The notes below the pieces were generated by a model. The model was not told the origin of the DNA. It saw only the letters and a program-made list of their open reading frames with translations, and did no database searches. Shown one piece after another: positions 8,216-16,707 of a DNA stretch of 64,000 nt (position 1 is the first letter of the stretch; each line of letters begins with the position of its first letter). Source of the DNA: an uncultured Algibacter sp. (GTDB taxonomy: Bacteria; Bacteroidota; Bacteroidia; Flavobacteriales; Flavobacteriaceae); NCBI RefSeq assembly GCF_947490405.1, contig NZ_CANLGU010000004.1, forward strand, positions 186,001-250,000. The letters are read 5' to 3'. The translations under genes were made by a program, and so were the position numbers.

Positions 8216-8393
8216 GACTTTAGCGGATTAACCCGCGTTAGGGATAGTAGTGGCATCCTTTTTAAAAGCGGGAAACTATAAATTTGTATTGGAACTGGAG
8301 TTTTACAGATTGCCACATCGCTAACTCCTGGCAATGATTTTTAAAAAGATATAACGGATAGCCCGACCCCTTGTGGGTAACGCCCAAATTATT
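8216..8393 (+). repeat. Dispersed structured element, copy C
   Basis: This is the longest copy (about 178 bases). It opens with tagcggattaacccgcgtta and shares a 30-base identical block (8360-8389) with copy B, including the accc-gggt hairpin and the cgcccaaat end. A long stem, cctttttaaaa pairing with tttttaaaaag, is specific to this copy. It lies between the convergent OsmC and DUF6048 genes. Confidence 0.75.
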
Positions 8394-8451
8394 TAATATT
8401 GTATTTGTACTTATTATGTGCAGATTGATACGTTATGCTTTTTCGCAATAA

Positions 8452-9183
8452 CTACTTAGCCTTTTTATAAAGTGGAATTCTGTAAGATAAAAAATAACTA
8501 TAGCCTGCGCCTATACCACTACTATCATAAGTTTTCCCAAAACCTGGAATGTACACATTATCAAAATTATTAGGGATAGTTTGAGACGCAGATATTTTTA
8601 ATTGTACGTTTAAGCCCATGTATAGGTTGTTAAATAATTCAGCTTTTATGCCTAATATAATTTCTGCCCAAAATGCCGTAAGTCCTGTTAATTCTTGTTT
8701 GTCTTCTGAGGTTAGTTGGGGAGCCCAATATTGGTCTGTGCTATACACCGTGAAGCTATTTAAATCGTGACTAAAGGTGCTGGCTCCAACTCGAAAGCCA
8801 GAGTAAATCATGTTATCCATGTTTAGCCAGTTTTGATACATGTTATAATCTATACCTCCTTTTATATAGCTTCCTTTGGTTGTTATATCTAAAAAATCTG
8901 TTATTGTATTTTTTTCTTCAAAGCCAATTTCCCCGGCGATATATAGTTTTTCTTTTAAGCGGTAATCTGCCATAACTTCAAAGCCAGAGTAATCATCATC
9001 TAAAGATGTTCTTATAAGCTTACCTATATCTCCACCAATGCGGAGTCCGTATTTTATTTGAATTTTATTTGAATCTTGAGCAGTACTAACAATGCTATCA
9101 TTTTGTGCATTTACAAACACACAAAAAAGAAACAGACATAAAAAACTACTAATGCGCAATACTAAAGTGTGCAGCTGTCTCAT
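8452..9183 (-). CDS. DUF6048 family protein (predicted outer-membrane beta-barrel)
   Basis: This 243-residue protein has a signal peptide ending FCVFVNAQ and alternating amphipathic strands (YGLRIGGDIGKLI, LYIAGEIGFEE, YSYFLSYRIPLY) as in small outer-membrane barrels. It corresponds to DUF6048, found in Bacteroidota directly after a DUF6452 gene and rlmD. Its ATG at 9183 overlaps the 3' end of the DUF6452 gene by 35 bases, which suggests translational coupling. The function is unknown. Confidence 0.82.
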   Translation of the reverse strand: MRQLHTLVLRISSFLCLFLFCVFVNAQNDSIVSTAQDSNKIQIKYGLRIGGDIGKLIRTSLDDDYSGFEVMADYRLKEKLYIAGEIGFEEKNTITDFLDITTKGSYIKGGIDYNMYQNWLNMDNMIYSGFRVGASTFSHDLNSFTVYSTDQYWAPQLTSEDKQELTGLTAFWAEIILGIKAELFNNLYMGLNVQLKISASQTIPNNFDNVYIPGFGKTYDSSGIGAGYSYFLSYRIPLYKKAK

Positions 9184-9712
9184 TTTCTATAGATTGGTTA
9201 TCAGTTAAAGGTGTTCTGGAAAGCATCCATCTCCCATCATTATTTACATCTTCAATAGTCAGGGTTACATTTCTAAAAATAGTTTTAAAACCACATGCTC
9301 GAGATACAAAAACTTGCTCGCGAGTATAATTAATTATAATCCTATCGTAATTACCATCAATTATATCATCACTGGTGTCGTCTGGAGTACCATTATCATT
9401 ATTACTCGCACCTTGTATAAGGATGTATTCTGTGGTGTTATCGGTTGTTTTAAGCGGTAAAATAAGCTCATCGGTATCTGCAAAAATATAATCAGGTAAT
9501 GGCGTAGTTAAAGGCGTACCATCTTCATCAATACCAACAACTACCAAGTCGAATACATTTTTTGTGTTATCTTGATTGGAAGCATCTAATAGATTTATTA
9601 GTAATCGAGGTGTGGTTGATGTGGAAGCTGGACAGATGTCATCACGCTCGCAACTTATTGAGAGTGCAGCTATCAATAAGGTTGGAATTATTAAAACTTT
9701 AAAATACTTCAT
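9149..9712 (-). CDS. DUF6452 family lipoprotein
   Basis: This 187-residue protein has a lipoprotein signal peptide (ALSISC, lipid-modified Cys at about residue 21). It is followed by CPASTSTTPRLLINLLDAS and a C-terminal beta-rich domain with RACGFKTIF. It matches DUF6452, a small exported lipoprotein of Bacteroidota. It lies between rlmD and the DUF6048 gene in the same orientation, probably one operon. The conserved pairing with DUF6048 suggests a joint envelope role, but none is known. Confidence 0.8.
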   Translation of the reverse strand: MKYFKVLIIPTLLIAALSISCERDDICPASTSTTPRLLINLLDASNQDNTKNVFDLVVVGIDEDGTPLTTPLPDYIFADTDELILPLKTTDNTTEYILIQGASNNDNGTPDDTSDDIIDGNYDRIIINYTREQVFVSRACGFKTIFRNVTLTIEDVNNDGRWMLSRTPLTDNQSIENETAAHFSIAH

Positions 9713-9767
9713 TTTTTAATTTAGGGTAAGCCTATTTTTTACTTTACACAAATAAACGAATAAACTT

Positions 9768-11183
9768 TTAACGTTTTTCAAGTAAAACTACATTTTCCAC
9801 ATGGAATGTCTGTGGAAACATATCTACTGCTTGGGTTTTTATAACTTTATAAGTTGCATCCATTAATGCTAAATCTCTTGCTTGTGTTGCGCTATTACAA
9901 CTCACATAAACCACACGCTTTGGTGCAATATTTAAAATTTGTTGTACCACATCTTTATGCATACCATCACGTGGTGGATCGGTAATAATAACATCAGGAT
10001 GCCCGTGATTTTCTATAAATTCGGTATTAAAAACCTGTTTCATATCGCCAACAAAGAATTCAACGTTATTAATGTTATTAAATTGTGCATTTTCTTTAGC
10101 AGCCGAAATAGCATCAGGAACAGATTCAACACCAACAACTTTTTTAGCTTGTTTTGAAACAAATTGAGCAATTGTACCGGTACCTGTATATAAATCATAC
10201 ACCAATTCGTTACCCGTTAACCCTGCGAAATCTCTGGTTATTTTATATAACTCAAAAGCTTGATTGGAATTGGTTTGGTAAAAGGACTTTGCGTTAATCT
10301 TAAATTTTAAACCTTCCATTTCTTCAAAAATATGATCGGCTCCTTTGTAACAAATGACGTCTTGGTCATAAATGGTATCATTTGCTTTTCCATTTATAAC
10401 GTATTGTAATGATGTTATCTGCGGAAAGGTTTCTGCAATAAAATCAAGTAACAGTTTGCGTTTAGCTTTATCCTCTTTAAAAAACTGAATCATCACCATA
10501 ATATCGCCCGTGCTAGATGTACGAATCATCATGGTTCTTAATAATCCGGTTTGATTTCTGGTATTAAAGAATTCTAAATTGTTTTTAATAGCAAAATTCT
10601 TAACGGCATTTCTAATAGCATTGGATGGGTCTGCTTGTAAGTGACACGTTTTAATGTCTAAGATTTTATCCCACATTCCAGGAATATGGAAGCCTAGTGC
10701 GTTTTTATCACCTAAATCTCTATCAGATTGAATTTCTTCAAGTGTTAACCAGCGGCTATCACTAAAAGAGAATTCCATTTTATTTCTGTAAAAATACTGT
10801 TCAGCAGAACCTAAAATAGGGGTTACTTCAGGAAGTTCAATATGACCAATTCGGGTTAAGTTATTGGTAACTTCTTTTTGCTTGTAAAATAATTGATGCT
10901 TATAGGCCATATCTTGCCATTTACAACCACCACAGGTTCCAAAATGCTCGCAAGCTGGTTCTGTTCTTTTGTCAGAGAGTTTATGGAAAACCGTAGCTTT
11001 ACCTTCGTAATACGCTTTTCGTTTTTTAAACGTTTGCACGTCTACAACATCGCCTGGTACTGCATTTGGTAAAAAAATTACTTTTCCATCAGGTGCTTTT
11101 GCAATGGTTTTTCCTTTTGCACCAGCATCAATAACAGCTACATTTTCAAAAACTTGTTTTCTTTGTTTACTTCTTCTAGACAT
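9768..11183 (-). CDS. rlmD: 23S rRNA (uracil(1939)-C(5))-methyltransferase RlmD
   Basis: The 471-residue protein carries an N-terminal TRAM RNA-binding domain (about 10-68) and the iron-sulfur cysteines EPACEHFGTCGGCKW (C78, C84, C87, with a fourth in IKTCHLQ). The C-terminal methyltransferase domain has VYDLYTGTGTIAQF, TDPPRDGMH and the catalytic-cysteine segment VVYVSCNSATQARDL near residue 437. The family makes m5U at position 1939 of 23S rRNA. Bacteroidota carry one or two RlmD/RumA-like enzymes, so the exact uracil is an inference. It is the first gene of the probable rlmD-DUF6452-DUF6048 operon. Confidence 0.92.
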   Translation of the reverse strand: MSRRSKQRKQVFENVAVIDAGAKGKTIAKAPDGKVIFLPNAVPGDVVDVQTFKKRKAYYEGKATVFHKLSDKRTEPACEHFGTCGGCKWQDMAYKHQLFYKQKEVTNNLTRIGHIELPEVTPILGSAEQYFYRNKMEFSFSDSRWLTLEEIQSDRDLGDKNALGFHIPGMWDKILDIKTCHLQADPSNAIRNAVKNFAIKNNLEFFNTRNQTGLLRTMMIRTSSTGDIMVMIQFFKEDKAKRKLLLDFIAETFPQITSLQYVINGKANDTIYDQDVICYKGADHIFEEMEGLKFKINAKSFYQTNSNQAFELYKITRDFAGLTGNELVYDLYTGTGTIAQFVSKQAKKVVGVESVPDAISAAKENAQFNNINNVEFFVGDMKQVFNTEFIENHGHPDVIITDPPRDGMHKDVVQQILNIAPKRVVYVSCNSATQARDLALMDATYKVIKTQAVDMFPQTFHVENVVLLEKR

Positions 11184-11304
11184 GCTGCAAAAATAACAAT
11201 AGCCACAAATAAAGTCATATTTATTTCTATTAACTTTAAGAGATTTTTTAATCTAATTAAAATAAAAATGAACCTTTTATGTTTTTTCTCGTCTTTAAAG
11301 TAGA

Positions 11305-11787
11305 ATGCATGTGACAAACGTACATAAGCGAACCATAAAACAACCTAAAAATAAGGTTGCTGCTTTGTTGAAAACACTTTCAACTGAGCATGACAAAGTT
11401 TGGCCTAAAGACAATTGGCCCGCAATGCGATTTAAAAATGGATTAAAATTAGGCGCTAAAGGTGGGCACGGAATAATTAGATATTCTGTTGAAGAATATA
11501 TTTTAGGCGAATTAATAGTGTTTAAATTTTCGAAGCCAATAGGGTTTAATGGGGTTCATAAATTTGAAATTAAAGCGATTGATGCTAAATCAACAGAAGT
11601 GAAACATAGTATTGTTATGAAAACAGAAGGGTTAGCAACATTAAAGTGGATTTTTGTAATAAGATGGTTGCATGATGCTTTAATTGAAAATGCTTTTGAT
11701 ACTATTGAAAATAACTTTTCTGAAGCGCAAAAAATTACAAGATGGAGTGTTTGGGTACGTATTTGGAGATATATATTAACTAGGTGA
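11305..11787 (+). CDS. SRPBCC-fold protein
   Basis: This 160-residue cytosolic protein begins MHVTNVHKRTIKQPKNKVAALLKTL. The spacing of strand and helix segments (KLGAKGGHGIIRYSVEEYILGELIVFKFSKPIG) and the long C-terminal helix fit the SRPBCC/polyketide-cyclase-like fold, which binds hydrophobic ligands. No catalytic motif is evident. It is the first gene of a three-gene operon: its TGA overlaps the GTG start of the sigma factor by four bases (gtga). This coupling suggests it may feed a signal to the sigma factor. Confidence 0.65.
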   Translation: MHVTNVHKRTIKQPKNKVAALLKTLSTEHDKVWPKDNWPAMRFKNGLKLGAKGGHGIIRYSVEEYILGELIVFKFSKPIGFNGVHKFEIKAIDAKSTEVKHSIVMKTEGLATLKWIFVIRWLHDALIENAFDTIENNFSEAQKITRWSVWVRIWRYILTR

Positions 11788-12338
11788 AGGAAAAAGGCTC
11801 AGATAAAGATTTGGTTTTAGCGTTTCAGTCTGGAGACAAAAATGCATTAAATAAATTGGTAAAAAAATGGCATAAAACCTTTTGTGAGAAAGCGTATTGG
11901 TTAGTTAAAGATGCAGATGTAGCCAAAGATATTGCCCAAGATTCTTGGAGTGTAATAATCAGGAAAATAGATGCGTTAAAAAATCCAGAGCGCTTTGGGA
12001 GTTGGGCGTTACGTATTGTTTGTAACAATGCCATTGATTGGTTAAATAAAAATAAAAGACAGCAAAAACATAAGGAACAAATAAAGTACGAGCAAGAAGT
12101 GATTAGCTCTCAAAGTTTGAAGGAAGATGTTTCTAACATAAAACAAAAATTACTTGAATCTTATAAAAAGTTACCTAAACATCAGCAAGTAATTATTAAA
12201 CTATTTTATACAGAAAATTACTCTCTAAAAGAAATCTGTTTAATACTAAACATATCTGTCGGGACAGCTAAATCTAGATTGTTCCATGGAAGAGAAAAAT
12301 TAAAACAACTTTTAAAGCATGATAATTATGAAAACTAA
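11784..12338 (+). CDS. ECF-type sigma-70 family RNA polymerase sigma factor
   Basis: This 184-residue protein shows sigma region 2 (VAKDIAQDSWSVIIRKIDALKNPERFGSWALRIVCNNAIDWL, about 46-88) and region 4 (LPKHQQVIIKLFYTENYSLKEICLILNISVGTAKSRLFHGREKL, about 130-173). It starts with GTG in a four-base overlap with the SRPBCC gene, so translation is probably coupled. Its 3' end overlaps the next gene, a small membrane protein that may act as its regulator. There is no recognised FecR or zinc-finger anti-sigma partner. Confidence 0.9.
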   Translation: MKEKGSDKDLVLAFQSGDKNALNKLVKKWHKTFCEKAYWLVKDADVAKDIAQDSWSVIIRKIDALKNPERFGSWALRIVCNNAIDWLNKNKRQQKHKEQIKYEQEVISSQSLKEDVSNIKQKLLESYKKLPKHQQVIIKLFYTENYSLKEICLILNISVGTAKSRLFHGREKLKQLLKHDNYEN

Positions 12339-12717
12339 CATGGATGATATTGATAAATTGATAAAGGACACTTTAACAGCAGAAGAGGCTAAGTTTTATG
12401 ATGAACTAGATGAGCAAAATGTACTGCAAATGGTGTGGGGCTTATTTAGAGGAAAGAATAAATGGGTTATGTATATGATGAATTTTATGACCTTGGTTTT
12501 CTTTGGACTCTTTATTTATTGTTTAATTGAATTTTTTAAAGCTGAAATCACTTTTGAAATGATTAAATGGGCAACAGGTAGTATTGTTTTTTTGCTCGGT
12601 GTAAGTATGTTAAAAATTTTCGCTTGGATGCAAATGGATAAGAATGCTTTGTTAAGAGAAATGAAACGATTGGAGATACAAATTTCTTCCTTATCTAGTA
12701 AAAAAGAGAGTCATTAA
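12328..12717 (+). CDS. small membrane protein, putative regulator of the upstream sigma factor
   Basis: About 129 residues from the ATG at 12328 (the ORF track begins at 12319). It has an N-terminal acidic cytosolic part (MDDIDKLIKDTLTAEEAKFYDELDEQN), two hydrophobic helices (MNFMTLVFFGLFIYCLIEFF and WATGSIVFLLGVSMLKIFAW) and a charged C-terminal coil. It resembles DUF6768-type proteins encoded after ECF sigma genes in Bacteroidota. The position directly after and overlapping the sigma gene suggests an anti-sigma or accessory role; this is inference from context. Confidence 0.7.
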   Translation: MKTNMDDIDKLIKDTLTAEEAKFYDELDEQNVLQMVWGLFRGKNKWVMYMMNFMTLVFFGLFIYCLIEFFKAEITFEMIKWATGSIVFLLGVSMLKIFAWMQMDKNALLREMKRLEIQISSLSSKKESH

Positions 12718-12750
12718 AAAAGCTGCTTAGTATCTAAAACTAAGCAGCTT
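12714..12750 (-). terminator. Rho-independent terminator of the 12774-13943 gene
   Basis: Stem aagctgcttag paired with ctaagcagctt, nine-base loop; on the minus strand it is followed by a run of six T, so it terminates leftward transcription. Confidence 0.75.
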
Positions 12751-12773
12751 GACATTAGTAAAGGTTAAGTATG

Positions 12774-13943
12774 TTATTTTTTATCAAACTTAGTGAGTAT
12801 TTTATCCATTTGTTTACCAGCTGCTTCTCGACCTCCCAAACCAAATGATAAGACAACGGTTAAGGCTACAGTTCCTAAAGTAATACCAAAAGCAAGATTA
12901 ATAATCTCATCTGCAATACCCATAGTTCTTAATCCAATTGCTAAGAAAATCGATAGAATTGCTATTCTGATAATAGAAGCAACAAAACTATTATTATCAT
13001 TTTTTGAGAAATTGTTAGCAGCAACAGTAGAAATCCAATTTCCAATGGCTAAAATAACAAGACCAAATAGTATTTTTCCTGAGTAGTTTGTTATGGTATA
13101 TAAAACTTCAGATAGTTTCGCAAATTCTAATTTTTCTACTGCTGTAGTAATTCCAAACAAAACAATAAAGAAATAAACTAAATTACCAATAATCTTAACC
13201 ATATTAGAGTTACCTGTAATATTATCTAACCCAGATTTATTAAGAAAATTATTTAAATTCATACTGTTTAATAAGTCTTTTATCAGTTCGCTTAAAAAGC
13301 GTCCACCAACAATAAAGAGTATAAGAATACAAACTGCAACTAGTACTTTCGGAATAGCACTAAAAAAATCTTTTAACATAGTTGTGGCAGGTTCTGATAT
13401 AGAATCCATATTTAGAATGTTAAATGCAGAAATTAGTAAAGGAATAAAAACAAAAATGAATACAATTTTTTTTATGATTTTTACTAAGTCAAGATTTTCT
13501 GGAAGTTTAAGTTTAGGTGCCAAATTTTTAATGGAGTTACCAGATAGCTCAACCAATTCTGATACTATAGTTGCTAACATGTAGCCAACGTAACCAACTA
13601 AACCAGCACCAATTATATTTGGCAAAAAGCTAGTAAATCCATTAAGCATATTTTTCACAGGATCTAGAACATTACTCATCCCTAGTTTTTCTAGAGCTAA
13701 TATGAAAACAAAAATCATAACTAGGAAGTAGATTAACTTACTAATAAATTTTGATAATGTTATTTTTGAATTACTCAGTTTTTCATCAATACCTGTTTTT
13801 TTAATAAGTTTTGAAACAATTCGTTTTAACAATCCAGCTACAAACCATCCAATAATAATGATAAGTAAAGCTGCTATTGCGCTTGATAGATTTCCTCCAA
13901 TTGATTGAGATAATGTGTCTAAAAGATTTGATAAATAGTCCAT
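12774..13943 (-). CDS. mechanosensitive ion channel family protein (conserved TM helix type)
   Basis: The 389-residue inner-membrane protein has about ten hydrophobic helices. It includes repeated IIIGWFVAGLLKRIVSKL-like and ILFIVGGRFLSELIKDLL segments that match the conserved TM helix (PF05552-like) found in MscS relatives. It ends in FGITLGTVALTVVLSFGLGGREAAGKQMDKIL. The soluble MscS beta and alpha/beta domains are missing; this short form is common in Bacteroidota. Channel gating has not been shown for the group as far as I know. Monocistronic, followed by a terminator. Confidence 0.8.
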   Translation of the reverse strand: MDYLSNLLDTLSQSIGGNLSSAIAALLIIIIGWFVAGLLKRIVSKLIKKTGIDEKLSNSKITLSKFISKLIYFLVMIFVFILALEKLGMSNVLDPVKNMLNGFTSFLPNIIGAGLVGYVGYMLATIVSELVELSGNSIKNLAPKLKLPENLDLVKIIKKIVFIFVFIPLLISAFNILNMDSISEPATTMLKDFFSAIPKVLVAVCILILFIVGGRFLSELIKDLLNSMNLNNFLNKSGLDNITGNSNMVKIIGNLVYFFIVLFGITTAVEKLEFAKLSEVLYTITNYSGKILFGLVILAIGNWISTVAANNFSKNDNNSFVASIIRIAILSIFLAIGLRTMGIADEIINLAFGITLGTVALTVVLSFGLGGREAAGKQMDKILTKFDKK

Positions 13944-14222
13944 AGTTTTTAATTTTAATTGTTGTAGTTGTGTTTAAGACACAAAAAAAACAGTAAAGAC
14001 ACATTAAGTTTTGAAAATATAGAATATTTGTTTTTTTTATTTAGTTTTGTTGCTCCTAGGGATGATTTCTTTCCCACGCTGAATTTTCGACACTTTCGAA
14101 AGGATAAAGGTAGATAAGGAATGGTTATTTTACTCGTTAAGCGAGATTAATTATTAAAGTTTGCACTTAAAAGTGTTAAACGGTGTCTCGATGTAGGCAT
14201 TAAACCTAAAATTATTTACAAA

Positions 14223-15503
14223 ATGGCTGTTTTAGACCAATTAACATGGCAACAAGCGATTGATTTAGAAAACAAGTATGGCGCACACAATTACCATCCA
14301 TTACCAGTAGTATTAACTAAAGGAGAAGGTGTGTATGTTTGGGATGTAGAAGGTAAAAAGTATTACGATTTTTTATCGGCATATTCTGCGGTGAACCAAG
14401 GGCATTGTCACCCTAAAATAGTGAATGCTATGGTGCAGCAAGCACAAACCTTAACCTTAACGTCTAGAGCGTTTCACAACGATGTTTTAGGACGCTACGA
14501 AAAATTTGCTTGCGAATTTTTTGGATTTGATAAACTCTTACCGATGAATACAGGTGCAGAAGCTGTAGAAACAGCTTTGAAGCTATGTAGAAAATGGGCT
14601 TATGAAGTAAAAGGTATTAAAGAAAATGAAGCTGAAATTATTGTATGTGAAAATAATTTTCACGGACGTACAACTACCATCATATCATTTTCAAATGATC
14701 CTGTGGCACGAAAAAACTTTGGTCCCTATACTAAAGGATTCATTAAAATAGAGTATGATAATTTAAGTGCTTTAGAAGAAGCACTAAAAAATAATCCAAA
14801 TATAGCAGGTTTTCTTGTAGAACCTATTCAAGGTGAAGCTGGTGTTTATGTGCCAAGTGATGATTATTTAGTAAAAGCTAAAGCATTATGTGAAGAATAT
14901 AATGTATTATTTATTGCTGATGAAGTACAAACAGGAATTGCTAGAACAGGTAGACTATTAGCAACTTGTGGCAATTGTAACTGTGAGAATAAAAATTGCT
15001 CCAACACACCTGATGTTAAACCCGATGTACTTATTCTAGGAAAAGCAATTAGTGGCGGTGTATATCCAGTGTCTGCGGTCTTAGCTAATAATAGTATTAT
15101 GGAGGTTATTAAACCAGGAAATCATGGTAGTACTTTTGGAGGAAACCCTATTGCTGGTGCAGTAGCTATGGCAGCATTAGAAGTTATAAGAGATGAAAAT
15201 CTAGCAGATAATGCTTTTGTGCTAGGTAATTTATTTAGAAGTGAATTAAATAAATACATCGAAACTAGTAATATTGTTAAATTAGTTCGTGGTAAAGGGT
15301 TATTAAATGCCATAGTTATTAATGATAATGAAGATAGCGATACAGCTTGGAATGTTTGTTTAGCCTTGAGAGACAATGGTTTATTAGCAAAACCTACACA
15401 TGGAAATATTATACGTTTTGCGCCACCTTTGGTAATGACTAAAGTACAATTATTGGACTGTGTAGATATTATTGTAAACACACTTAAACAATTTGAAAAA
15501 TAG
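14223..15503 (+). CDS. rocD: ornithine--oxo-acid aminotransferase
   Basis: This 426-residue PLP enzyme of class III aminotransferases converts L-ornithine and 2-oxoglutarate to glutamate-semialdehyde and glutamate, linking arginine and proline metabolism. Visible are NTGAEAVETALKLCRKW, NNFHGRTTTIISFSNDP, IADEVQTGIARTGR and the PLP lysine at about residue 274 in LILGKAISGGVYP. A cysteine-rich loop (CGNCNCENKNC, about 255-265) interrupts the usual stretch before the PLP lysine. Five bases downstream lies a DUF5362 gene, probably cotranscribed. The assignment is strong; the loop is discussed under findings. Confidence 0.92.
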   Translation: MAVLDQLTWQQAIDLENKYGAHNYHPLPVVLTKGEGVYVWDVEGKKYYDFLSAYSAVNQGHCHPKIVNAMVQQAQTLTLTSRAFHNDVLGRYEKFACEFFGFDKLLPMNTGAEAVETALKLCRKWAYEVKGIKENEAEIIVCENNFHGRTTTIISFSNDPVARKNFGPYTKGFIKIEYDNLSALEEALKNNPNIAGFLVEPIQGEAGVYVPSDDYLVKAKALCEEYNVLFIADEVQTGIARTGRLLATCGNCNCENKNCSNTPDVKPDVLILGKAISGGVYPVSAVLANNSIMEVIKPGNHGSTFGGNPIAGAVAMAALEVIRDENLADNAFVLGNLFRSELNKYIETSNIVKLVRGKGLLNAIVINDNEDSDTAWNVCLALRDNGLLAKPTHGNIIRFAPPLVMTKVQLLDCVDIIVNTLKQFEK

Positions 15504-15508
15504 ATATT

Positions 15509-15958
15509 ATGGAACAAAAATCAGCTTTTGAAAGCTTTGAATTAGAAGTTAATAGTGAGATTAAAGGCTTCTTAAAAGAAACATCTAAATGGGCATATTT
15601 TTTATCAATACTTGGTTTTGTTGGAATAGGGTTGATGGTTCTAGGAGGTTTATGGTTAAGCTTTTATACTGGAATGAATCAATTTGGAGGCGACACGGCA
15701 TACGGATTGGGATATTCCACTGGCGTTGGTCTTGTTTACGTTTTATTAGCGCTAATCTATTTTTTTCCATTACTATATTTGTTCAAGTTTGCAAAAAATA
15801 TGAAAATGGCCTTGAGTTCTGAAAATAATGATAATTTTAAAAGTGCTTTTTTAAATTTAAAGTCACATTATAAATTCATTGGAATTTTTACTATAGCCAT
15901 AATAGGATTATATATTCTGATACTATTTGGGGCGGTATTAGGTGCTTCGTTTTTTTAG
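15509..15958 (+). CDS. DUF5362 family membrane protein
   Basis: This 149-residue protein has three hydrophobic helices: WAYFLSILGFVGIGLMVLGGLWLSF, GLVYVLLALIYFFPLLYLF and FIGIFTIAIIGLYILILFGAVLG. The central YLFKFAKNMKMALSS stretch matches DUF5362 proteins. Function is unknown. It follows rocD by five bases, but this is probably transcriptional convenience rather than a shared pathway. A strong bidirectional terminator follows. Confidence 0.78.
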   Translation: MEQKSAFESFELEVNSEIKGFLKETSKWAYFLSILGFVGIGLMVLGGLWLSFYTGMNQFGGDTAYGLGYSTGVGLVYVLLALIYFFPLLYLFKFAKNMKMALSSENNDNFKSAFLNLKSHYKFIGIFTIAIIGLYILILFGAVLGASFF

Positions 15959-15976
15959 TTAAATAAAAAGTAAAGC

Positions 15977-16010
15977 AAAAAAGGCGACCAATTATTGGTC
16001 GCCTTTTTTT
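15977..16010. terminator. Bidirectional Rho-independent terminator
   Basis: Stem aaggcgacca / tggtcgcctt with a T-run on each strand, between the convergent DUF5362 and CCC-motif genes. Confidence 0.85.
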
Positions 16011-16028
16011 GGCTTTATAATATTATGT

Positions 16029-16352
16029 TTATTGATTTTGCATTTGCTCCATCATTTCTTGAGACTGTCTCATTATCTCATCCCATCCAACTGTAGATAT
16101 TCTGTAAATAGTCATAATTAAATATAGAATATTAATAATCAAAATAACCAATGCTACTATTTTAGCAGTATCCATAGCTTTAATACTAGAATGGTCATAA
16201 TTTTCAGGATTTAATTTGGCTTCTTTTAATTTGCTTTGGGCTATAAAAAAAGCTATTCCAGCTAAGATAAATCCTAGTCCTCCGAAGCAACAGCATAAAA
16301 GGCCTAAAATGGCTAATACGTATACGAGTGTTGGGTTGAGTTTTTGTTCCAT
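16029..16352 (-). CDS. CCC motif membrane protein
   Basis: This is a 107-residue protein with two hydrophobic helices. The first contains the eponymous triple cysteine (LAILGLLCCCFGGLGFILAGIAFF). The second is KIVALVILIINILYLIMTIY, followed by a Met/Gln-rich tail. The family is small and Bacteroidota-restricted, and resembles DUF4190-like two-helix proteins. It follows the DUF2752 gene by nine bases; the pair is probably one transcription unit. The role of the cysteines is unknown. Confidence 0.8.
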   Translation of the reverse strand: MEQKLNPTLVYVLAILGLLCCCFGGLGFILAGIAFFIAQSKLKEAKLNPENYDHSSIKAMDTAKIVALVILIINILYLIMTIYRISTVGWDEIMRQSQEMMEQMQNQ

Positions 16353-16361
16353 GTGTGAATT

Positions 16362-16637
16362 TTAATTGATTAATTTAATTGTAAAACTTATAATAATTGT
16401 AGCAACCGTTAAGATGGCAAGCGCTGTAATAATTTTATTTGAATACTTAAATTTAAAGAAAATATTGATACCAATAGTTATAAAAAGCGCTATTAAACTA
16501 TAAATGGCTGGATACATCTGAAATGCTGCAATAAACTCACCTTGAAATATTAAGGCAATGGCACGTTGCATACCACAACCCATGCATTCTATACCTAGTA
16601 GTTTTTTGTTTAAGCAGGGTAGCATGTAATCTTCCAT
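16362..16637 (-). CDS. DUF2752 domain-containing membrane protein
   Basis: The 91-residue protein holds the DUF2752 signature CLNKKLLGIECMGCGMQRA (usually CPxxxxtGlxCPGCGxTRA), followed by two hydrophobic helices. Four cysteines in the N-terminal part suggest a metal or redox site. It is encoded just ahead of the CCC motif gene, an arrangement often seen in Flavobacteriaceae. The function is unknown. Confidence 0.8.
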   Translation of the reverse strand: MEDYMLPCLNKKLLGIECMGCGMQRAIALIFQGEFIAAFQMYPAIYSLIALFITIGINIFFKFKYSNKIITALAILTVATIIISFTIKLIN

Positions 16638-16707
16638 AGCTATAATAGCGAATCTTGATGAAAAGCTAAAATACTAAAAGCATGTTAAGTTGGTAAAATG
16701 TTGATTG

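Noticed and set aside
12774-13943. True MscS channel
   Set aside because: The soluble MscS domain is absent; only the conserved-helix part is present, so the name is kept general.
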